From Gemmatimonadota bacterium (GTDB taxonomy: Bacteria > JBHIER01 > G020348925): a stretch of 17,942 bases of DNA. The notes below the pieces were generated by a model. It was not told the DNA's origin. It worked only from the letters and a program-made list of their open reading frames with translations, and made no database searches. The first letter of the stretch is position 1. Every line of letters begins with the position of its first letter. The stretch covers positions 2,064,775 through 2,082,716 of the forward strand of contig CP070758.1 in the NCBI GenBank assembly GCA_020348925.1, read 5' to 3'. Of the stretch, positions 6,604 to 12,349 are shown in pieces. Made by a program: the position numbers and the translations under genes.

Positions 6604-8559
6604 ATGAAACATGCATTGACATTTTGTTTGAGTTTGTTCTTCGGGGTGTGCGGAGTGTGCCTGGGTCAACTCGTCAATGTGCCTCCCTCTCAACCCACGG
6701 TCACGGCCGTTACTGGCGATGGTACAGTGACCTTGTATTGGGACGATCAAGCTGAGGAGAGCGTCGACTCTCTCTGGATTGACCCTGACTCCCTGTCCTA
6801 CAGAAAAGATTTTGAAGGGTACAACATATATCGCAGCACCGAGCCGTCTTTTGAAGAGGTACGAACCATCACCGATGGTTTTGGGGATCCAATCTATTAT
6901 AAACCTATCGCGCAGTTTGATCTGAAAAATGGGATCAGAGGCCCTCACCCGATAGATGTGAATGGGGTTCAGTTTTACCTGGGTGATGACACGGGCCTGG
7001 TCCACATCTGGACCGACTCCACGGCCACAAACGGCCAGACATACTACTATGCTGTATGCGCCTATGATCAGGGCCATTCCGATCTGGGCTTGCCTCCCAG
7101 TGAGAACAGCAAGTCGATCACCATCGACGATTTCGGCAACCCAACCTTTGTGGATAGAAACTGCGCCGTGGTTACGCCCAATCCACCGGCGGCGGGCTAT
7201 ACACCGCCGTATGTTGAGAGCGACCTCTTTTCTCCCTCCGCCTTGATGTATGTTGAATACATAAATTATGACACCGAGGAGATGGTCGATTATGAATATC
7301 AGATAGTGAGCGACATCTTTCTCTATCCTGCTGTCGGCTCGGGTACGGGAGTGATTACGGTTGAAATCGTAGATCCCATCAAGTTGAAGGAGGACCATAT
7401 CTACCACATTGCTTTTCAGGATACCGGTTTTCTTCACCAGACAACCGGTTATTCGGTCTACGACGCGACCTTCTCCCCGCCCGATACATTGATTGAAAAG
7501 AGCACGTATATAAAAAGTAAATACATACAGGAAGTGACAGAGGTGCCAGTCAGTGAAACCGTGACGATAAGGGAATTGAGAGGCCCCATGAGAGCTGAAA
7601 GAGAGCTGGGCCCCTTCTTTGATGGCATGAGCCTCATGGTGTTCAACCATCCGGCAATTGTTTACGCAGATTCCCTCTCCGGTTGGATTGTTGGAGATTG
7701 TAATTATGAGGTTTCCGTTGGTCTTGATGCGGATCTAAGGTATCGGCTGGCCTTCCCGGCTGATTTTGAAATCCGGTTTTACGATCACATCGTCGATACC
7801 TCAGTTCTATTACGACCGCAGCCGACCAATTTCGAGGTCTTCAATGTTACCGACAGTGTGCGATATGATTTCATATTCCGGGATAGAGATGAAGATTCAC
7901 TGCTCACATCGGGAGACGCTGTTTATCCTGTCATCTATGATTATGATGAGAATTCCGATTACGAAAGACTTTGGAAGATCTCCTTTGCAGCACCTTCAGA
8001 TACAATACTGTATGACACAACCTATGTTGTTACCTATGATACGACGACCATTCCTCCTGACAGTGTGGTCATACTTCCCCTTGACACTCTCACAGTAACA
8101 ACTCCCATCGATACGATCATTGTCCCAAAAATTCCACCGGAGCCAGGGGATGTGTGGTTCCTTCATACTACCAAACCTTTTCGCACAGGAGATGTCTTCG
8201 AGTTTACGACGAAAGCTGCTCATGTGGACCGGGCGGTGGCCCGATCCGAGCTGGATATGATTGCTGTAGTGCCCAACCCCTATCCCGGTGCGGCCTCGTG
8301 GGAGGGCAAAAACTCCTCAGGAACACAGGAAAGGAGGATTTACTTCATCCATTTGCCGCAGAGAGCTACGATCCGCATTTATACTATCAGTGGCTATCTG
8401 GTCGATACCATCGAACACGAGGGCACTGTCGGTGACGGAGCTGAACCATGGGACTTGGTGTCCCATGAGGGCAAAGAGATTGCCTATGGAATCTATATTT
8501 ATCATATCGATGCTCCGGGGATTGGGGAGAAGATCGGAAAATTTGCGGTGATAAAATGA
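6604..8559 (+). CDS. Secreted FN3-like protein with T9SS-like C-terminal domain; tandem short paralogue of the preceding gene
   Basis: I chose ATG 6604 (651 residues) over ATG 6568. From 6604 the protein begins with a normal signal peptide (MKHALTFCLSLFFGVCG, cleavage near LG/Q at ~21), while the extra 12 residues would cover the TTCG hairpin. Residues ~30-150 repeat the FN3-like module of the preceding gene, with shared stretches such as GTVTLYWDD, LGDDTGLVH and NGQTYYYAV. An AAGY-PP segment follows as in the neighbour, then a middle region of its own, including an Asp/Thr/Pro-rich stretch (~469-510; YDTTYVVTYDTTTIPPDS). The last ~105 residues (VVPNPYPGAASWE to GKFAVIK) are nearly the same as the neighbour's tail and form the T9SS-like CTD. 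The neighbour's ~530-residue N-terminal region and calcium loops are absent. It probably has a surface or extracellular role beside the receptor; ligand unknown. The ribosome binding site is weak (GAG four bases before ATG), so translation may be modest. Confidence 0.82.
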   Translation: MKHALTFCLSLFFGVCGVCLGQLVNVPPSQPTVTAVTGDGTVTLYWDDQAEESVDSLWIDPDSLSYRKDFEGYNIYRSTEPSFEEVRTITDGFGDPIYYKPIAQFDLKNGIRGPHPIDVNGVQFYLGDDTGLVHIWTDSTATNGQTYYYAVCAYDQGHSDLGLPPSENSKSITIDDFGNPTFVDRNCAVVTPNPPAAGYTPPYVESDLFSPSALMYVEYINYDTEEMVDYEYQIVSDIFLYPAVGSGTGVITVEIVDPIKLKEDHIYHIAFQDTGFLHQTTGYSVYDATFSPPDTLIEKSTYIKSKYIQEVTEVPVSETVTIRELRGPMRAERELGPFFDGMSLMVFNHPAIVYADSLSGWIVGDCNYEVSVGLDADLRYRLAFPADFEIRFYDHIVDTSVLLRPQPTNFEVFNVTDSVRYDFIFRDRDEDSLLTSGDAVYPVIYDYDENSDYERLWKISFAAPSDTILYDTTYVVTYDTTTIPPDSVVILPLDTLTVTTPIDTIIVPKIPPEPGDVWFLHTTKPFRTGDVFEFTTKAAHVDRAVARSELDMIAVVPNPYPGAASWEGKNSSGTQERRIYFIHLPQRATIRIYTISGYLVDTIEHEGTVGDGAEPWDLVSHEGKEIAYGIYIYHIDAPGIGEKIGKFAVIK

Positions 8560-8602
8560 TACATTAAGAATACTTATAAATACTAATGAAAAGGAATCAA
8601 AG

Positions 8603-9628
8603 ATGAAGAGAAAAATGCTGATGTCCCTGGCTGTGCTGATGGCCTCGGGCCTGGCTCACGGCCAACTGATCTCCGATGTCTCCAAAGTGGGCACCACCGC
8701 CGCTTCCTTCTTGGAGATCGGGATCGGATCGCGGGCTGTAGCCATGGGAGGTGCTTTTGTGGCCGTGGCCGACGATGCTACGGCTCTTTACTGGAATCCA
8801 GGTGGATTGTCCAGGCTCCCGAGCAAGGAAGTAGCCCTTGTCCATACGGAATGGCTGGCCGAGATCAATTTCGATTTTGCGGGTTTCGTCTTGCCATTGG
8901 GCCAATTTGGGTCTCTGGGGGCCAGTATTACGTCCCTGAGCATGAGTGACATGAAAGTGAGAACAATTGACGAGCCAGAGGGGACGGGGGAGATGTTCGG
9001 GGCGGGTGACATCGCCCTGGGGGTCTCTTATGCCAAAAACTTGACAGATAGGTTTTCCATAGGTTTTAGTGGCAAGTATATCCAACAGAAGATATGGCAT
9101 ATGAAAGCCTCCAGCGTCGCTTTTGATATCGGAACCCTCTTTACCACTCAGTTCAATGATATGAAGATCGGAATGTCCATCTCCAATTTTGGAAATAAAA
9201 TGCGGCTCGAGGGTAAGGATACCATGGTCCAACATGACATCGACCCCGAGCACATGGGCAACAACGATCGCATCAACGCTCATCTTGATACCGATCGGTG
9301 GTCTCTGCCCTTGGTCTTACGGGTGGGAGTGGCCATGGATGTGCTCGAGAGAGGAAATAACCGGTTGACCATCGCTACGGATGCCCTCCACCCCAACGAT
9401 AATACGGAGAGTCTGAATCTGGGCGGCGAATATGTCTTCAACGATCTCTTCTTTCTGAGGCTGGGTTATAAAGCCCTCTTTCTCAGGGACAGCGAACAGG
9501 GGCTCACCGCCGGGGCCGGGTTGTCATATACCCTAACGGGAGATACTCTCCTCAAAATCGATTATGCCTACGCCGATTTCAATCGGCTGAACAATGTTCA
9601 GAGATTTTCCTTGGGGATAGAATTTTGA
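8603..9628 (+). CDS. PorV/PorQ-family outer-membrane beta-barrel protein
   Basis: This 341-residue protein starts at ATG 8603 with AAGGA seven bases upstream. The signal peptide (MKRKMLMSLAVLMASGLAHG) is cleaved before Gln-21. The N-terminal part of the mature protein is typical of the PorV/PorQ group: FLEIGIGSRAVAMGGAFVA, then DDATALYWNPGGLS. Alternating amphipathic beta strands follow, and the chain ends in Phe (FSLGIEF). PorV is known as the T9SS protein that receives substrates carrying a CTD and passes them to the surface machinery; PorQ and other relatives have related roles, and FCB genomes often have many copies. Here it lies 43 bases after two genes whose products carry T9SS-like tails, so it may be a dedicated acceptor for them (inference). 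It is shorter than typical PorV and could instead be a FadL-like channel. I am sure of the family, not of the individual role. Confidence 0.85.
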   Translation: MKRKMLMSLAVLMASGLAHGQLISDVSKVGTTAASFLEIGIGSRAVAMGGAFVAVADDATALYWNPGGLSRLPSKEVALVHTEWLAEINFDFAGFVLPLGQFGSLGASITSLSMSDMKVRTIDEPEGTGEMFGAGDIALGVSYAKNLTDRFSIGFSGKYIQQKIWHMKASSVAFDIGTLFTTQFNDMKIGMSISNFGNKMRLEGKDTMVQHDIDPEHMGNNDRINAHLDTDRWSLPLVLRVGVAMDVLERGNNRLTIATDALHPNDNTESLNLGGEYVFNDLFFLRLGYKALFLRDSEQGLTAGAGLSYTLTGDTLLKIDYAYADFNRLNNVQRFSLGIEF

Positions 9629-9774
9629 CTCCCAAGGCATTACTGATACCTTTCAGTTTATACCCTAATCTGCGGAACGGAGACATATCAGACTTTCGTC
9701 TTGATCAGCCCTTCGAGCTGCAAACCTGGCTTAAGGGATACAATGTCTGCTTGGGATTAATGCAATGCACGTAG
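9625..9774 (+). CDS. Possible small ORF (49 aa) bridging the PorV-like and glycosyltransferase genes
   Basis: A frame runs from TTG 9625, overlapping the PorV-like stop, to TAG 9772-9774, ten bases inside the glycosyltransferase gene. The product (TPKALLIPFSLYPNLRNGD, then DFRLDQPFELQTWLKGYNV) has a balanced, protein-like composition, and the frame fills the whole 136-base gap. I recognise no family. It has no good ribosome binding site of its own and could only be made by re-initiation after the PorV-like stop. It could be a real small protein, a remnant of a longer gene's N-terminus, or chance. Confidence 0.22.
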   Translation: MTPKALLIPFSLYPNLRNGDISDFRLDQPFELQTWLKGYNVCLGLMQCT

Positions 9775-11117
9775 CCATGCTTTCGCCTATAGATTGGATA
9801 ACACCACATCGACATTATGGTCCATGGGAGAATGTGGTTTCGCTTTTGACTGAAGGTCTGGTAAAAAGGGGTGTGGATGTCACCCTTTTTGCCACCAAAG
9901 ACTCTCAAACAAAGGGAAGATTGGTCGGCGTCTGCCCTCGCGGTTACGAGGAAGATGAAGATATTCTGCCGAAAGTTTGGGAATGTCTCCACATCTCCGA
10001 GTTGTTCGAACGCGGAGCTGATTTTGATCTGATCCACAACCACTTCGATTATTTGCCACTGACCTACATGGGGATGACATCCACGCCTGTCGTGACGACC
10101 ATTCACGGGTTTTCATCACTCAAAATTCTGCCGGTGTACAGAAAGTACAACGGCCGATCGTATTATGTCTCCATCAGTGAGGCCGACCGCAGCAGCGAAC
10201 TTGACTATATCGCCACGATCCACCACGGCATCGACCTGCGGCAATTTACCTTCCAACCAGAACCGGGAGACTACCTCATCTTCTTTGGCCGAATCCATCA
10301 CGATAAAGGGGTCAAGGAGGCCATTGAGATCTCTCGGATGGTCGATATGAAACTGATTATAGCCGGCATTGTACAGGATAAGCGCTATTTTGAGAGTGAA
10401 GTCAAGCCGCATCTGAAGGAGGATAGGGTTGTCTATGTGGGCAGTGCTGGCCCAGAGGAACGTGACCGTCTGCTGGGTGGAGCTACTGCTTTGCTTCATC
10501 CCATTAACTTTGACGAACCCTTCGGATTATCCGTGGTCGAGGCCATGGCCTGCGGGACCCCGGTGGTTGCCTTCAACCGGGGCAGTATGCCTGAAGTGAT
10601 ATCGAATGGGCGAACGGGTTTCCTGGTTTCATCGATTGATGAGGCTGTGTCAGAGATTGTTCAGATCAAGGAACTTGATCGGGCGGAATGTCGTAAATGG
10701 GTTGAGGAGAAGTTTAGTGTCGAACGGATGGTGGAAAACTATATCCGAGTCTACGGCAAAATTCTGACTGAACGAAAGCGTAATGACCACAGACCCTGGG
10801 GCTATTACTGCGTCCTGGCAGATGAGCCGGATCATAAGGTGAAAAGGATTACGGTCGATCCCGGCCAGCGCATGAGCCTTCAACGCCACCACCGCCGGGC
10901 CGAACACTGGTACATTGTCCGGGGTCGAGCGGTCGTTACGAAGAATGGTGAAGAGGTACTCTTAAAAAGTGGTCAAGCAGTGGACCTGCCGGTGGGGACG
11001 TGGCACCGGATTATGAACCCTGGCGACGAGAACCTGGTCTTTATCGAGGTTCAGACAGGCGATTCATTCGGCGAGAATGATATCGAGCGAGTGGAGGATG
11101 ACTATGGCCGAGTCTGA
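9765..11117 (+). CDS. GT4 glycosyltransferase fused to a ManC-type mannose-6-phosphate isomerase cupin domain
   Basis: This 450-residue cytoplasmic protein has no signal peptide or membrane segment. The N-terminal part (1-335) is a two-lobed GT-B fold of family GT4: the start MHVAMLSPIDWITPHRHYG, then FDLIHNHFDYLPLTY, the second-lobe entry YLIFFGRIHHDKG, and the E-x7-E nucleotide-sugar motif in DEPFGLSVVEAMACGTPVV (Glu251, Glu259). From ~342 to 450 it is a type II phosphomannose isomerase cupin as at the C-terminus of ManC/AlgA: RPWGYYCVL, SLQRHHRRAEHWYIVRG (His375, His376, Glu380, His381 as likely metal ligands), GTWHRIMNPG (His414), VQTGDSFGENDIERVEDDYGR. The nucleotidyltransferase part of ManC is absent. 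The cupin probably interconverts fructose-6-P and mannose-6-P, or is a sugar sensor; the GT4 part transfers an unknown sugar. The gene overlaps the GH130 gene by 14 bases, which ties both to mannose metabolism. GGGA eight bases upstream supports ATG 9765. Confidence 0.9.
   Translation: MHVAMLSPIDWITPHRHYGPWENVVSLLTEGLVKRGVDVTLFATKDSQTKGRLVGVCPRGYEEDEDILPKVWECLHISELFERGADFDLIHNHFDYLPLTYMGMTSTPVVTTIHGFSSLKILPVYRKYNGRSYYVSISEADRSSELDYIATIHHGIDLRQFTFQPEPGDYLIFFGRIHHDKGVKEAIEISRMVDMKLIIAGIVQDKRYFESEVKPHLKEDRVVYVGSAGPEERDRLLGGATALLHPINFDEPFGLSVVEAMACGTPVVAFNRGSMPEVISNGRTGFLVSSIDEAVSEIVQIKELDRAECRKWVEEKFSVERMVENYIRVYGKILTERKRNDHRPWGYYCVLADEPDHKVKRITVDPGQRMSLQRHHRRAEHWYIVRGRAVVTKNGEEVLLKSGQAVDLPVGTWHRIMNPGDENLVFIEVQTGDSFGENDIERVEDDYGRV
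11093..11097 (+). promoter_or_regulatory. Ribosome binding site that fixes the GH130 start inside the upstream gene
   Basis: GGAGG at 11093-11097 lies six bases before ATG 11104, inside the last codons of the GT4-cupin gene. This favours ATG 11104 over the longer frame from ATG 11077 and implies translational coupling of the two genes. Confidence 0.7.
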
Positions 11118-12048
11118 TCAGTCAATCATCAAGAGATACGAGGACAACCCCATTCTATCGAAGAAGGACGTACCGTATCCAGTCGAGACCGTCCACAACG
11201 CCGGTGTGGTCAAACACAAGGGCCGATACGTGATGCTCTTCCGATCGCATCTAAGAAACGGCCGTTCAATCATCGGGCTGGCTGAGAGCGATGACGGTTT
11301 CCATTTTAACGTCGGACCTGAACCGTTTATGACTCCTGCTTCCAGGGAGCCATTCGCCACGTATGAGGAGTTTGGGGTGGAAGATCCTCGCATTTGCCCC
11401 CTTGGTGGAGAATACATCATCACCTACAGCGCTTACTCCAGACACGGTGCCCGGATCGCTTTGGCCAGGACCAGAGACTTCCAAACAGTGGAACGGGTGG
11501 CGTTGATTACACAGACGGATTACCGCAACGCCGTCATCTTTCCCGAAAGATTCGATGGGTACTATGCCCGGCTCGACCGGCCTCAGTCGGAAATGTGCCC
11601 CTGGTCCATCTGGATCTCCTACTCGCCGGACCTCGTTCATTGGGGGAAATCCAAAGTCCTTATAAAGCCCTTTGCCTATCACTGGGACGAGATGAAAATC
11701 GGCCCGGGGGCAACACCGATAAAGACGCGCGAAGGCTGGCTGAACATCTTTCATGGTGTTTTTAAAACTATGGATGGAGCGATCTATCGATTGGGTGTCG
11801 CCCTTCACGCCCTGGACGACCCTTCCCAGGTTCTCGGAGTAGCCGATGAGTGGATTCTCCAGCCCGAGGATCCTTGGGAAGTAATCGGTTACGTTCACAA
11901 CGTCGTTTTTACCTGTGGGGCGGTGGCCGAGGATGATGGATCGATCAAGATTTACTGGGGCGGCGCGGATACGGTGATGTGCGTCGGTACCGCTCGAATC
12001 GACGACCTGATCGATGTGTGTCTTTCCAGATCGCGACCGGCCCTGTGA
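11104..12048 (+). CDS. GH130 family glycoside phosphorylase (beta-mannoside phosphorylase type)
   Basis: The 314-residue protein has the usual GH130 length and five-bladed propeller hallmarks: YEDNPILSKKDVPYP near the start, NAGVVKHKGRYVMLFRSH (~32-49), IIGLAESDDGFHF, GVEDPRI (91-97; Asp94 is the likely general acid), YRNAVIFPERFDGYYARLDRP (~140-160), KIGPGATPIKTREGWL, FHGV (His218), PEDPWEVIGYVHNVVFTCGAV and YWGGADTVMCVGTA. GH130 enzymes usually cleave beta-mannosides with phosphate, giving mannose-1-phosphate; a few members are hydrolases. Arg47, Lys199 and His218 in conserved segments would fit phosphate binding, so a phosphorylase is more likely. Preferred substrates (mannosyl-glucose, mannobiose, mannosyl-GlcNAc) cannot be told apart here. 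No signal peptide: it acts in the cytoplasm. It overlaps the GT4-cupin gene by 14 bases, so both are made together and probably share a pathway. Confidence 0.92.
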   Translation: MAESDQSIIKRYEDNPILSKKDVPYPVETVHNAGVVKHKGRYVMLFRSHLRNGRSIIGLAESDDGFHFNVGPEPFMTPASREPFATYEEFGVEDPRICPLGGEYIITYSAYSRHGARIALARTRDFQTVERVALITQTDYRNAVIFPERFDGYYARLDRPQSEMCPWSIWISYSPDLVHWGKSKVLIKPFAYHWDEMKIGPGATPIKTREGWLNIFHGVFKTMDGAIYRLGVALHALDDPSQVLGVADEWILQPEDPWEVIGYVHNVVFTCGAVAEDDGSIKIYWGGADTVMCVGTARIDDLIDVCLSRSRPAL

Positions 12049-12349
12049 ACCATAATTTCCCTGATGAACATGACTTAATCCCACATGCACACGAAGGAGG
12101 CTCTCAAGTCAAGGATGAGATTTCATTCTCGGTACCATTGCTGGTCTGACACGGTGTGAAGCGGAAGGGTGAGTGGAGTGAACAGTTTCGTTCAGACCTT
12201 ACACAGAGATCTCTGTAAGGTGCGCCCTCAGGCCAAAGATGTACCTGCTTTTTAAGAGGTACAACCCAGAAGGTTTTTTCTGCCCGATCAGGATCTATGT
12301 GCTTTTGGATTATTCATAATGCATCTTCATCGAAGTGGTTTCATAAAAG
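12049..12349. other. Gene-free stretch (301 bases) between the GH130 gene and the next secreted protein
   Basis: I see no gene here. It holds an isolated AAGGAGG (12095-12100 region) before a 14-codon frame only, which may be a remnant. The near-perfect palindrome at 12196-12221 is listed separately. A 6-bp inverted repeat is present (GTACCT 12241-12246 with AGGTAC 12257-12262). AACC...GGTT then leads into a T run (12263-12279), possibly a weak terminator of the GH130 unit. CATAAT at 12315-12320 would suit a -10 element for the next gene, but I find no good -35 partner. Confidence 0.5.
12196..12221. repeat. Near-perfect 26-base palindrome, possible operator
   Basis: The arms are ACCTTAC (12196-12202) and GTAAGGT (12215-12221). 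Inside them, AGAGA meets TCTCT at the centre (AGAGATCTCT), with two extra bases (AC) on the left arm. There is no loop and no T run, so this looks more like a dimeric-regulator site than a terminator. It lies about 130 bases upstream of the 12350 gene. Confidence 0.4.

Noticed and set aside
6589-7650. 353-codon minus-strand open frame opposite the short paralogue
   Set aside because: No family features, no start signals, and it lies fully opposite a gene whose protein is strongly supported by paralogy with its neighbour.
11077-11103. Longer start for the GH130 gene
   Set aside because: GGAGG at 11093-11097 is spaced for ATG 11104, and the extra residues do not resemble the family N-terminus, which starts just before YEDNPIL.
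12091-12159. AAGGAGG followed by ATG 12115 as a small gene
   Set aside because: The frame ends after 14 codons, the spacing from GGAGG to ATG is too long, and nothing protein-like is encoded.
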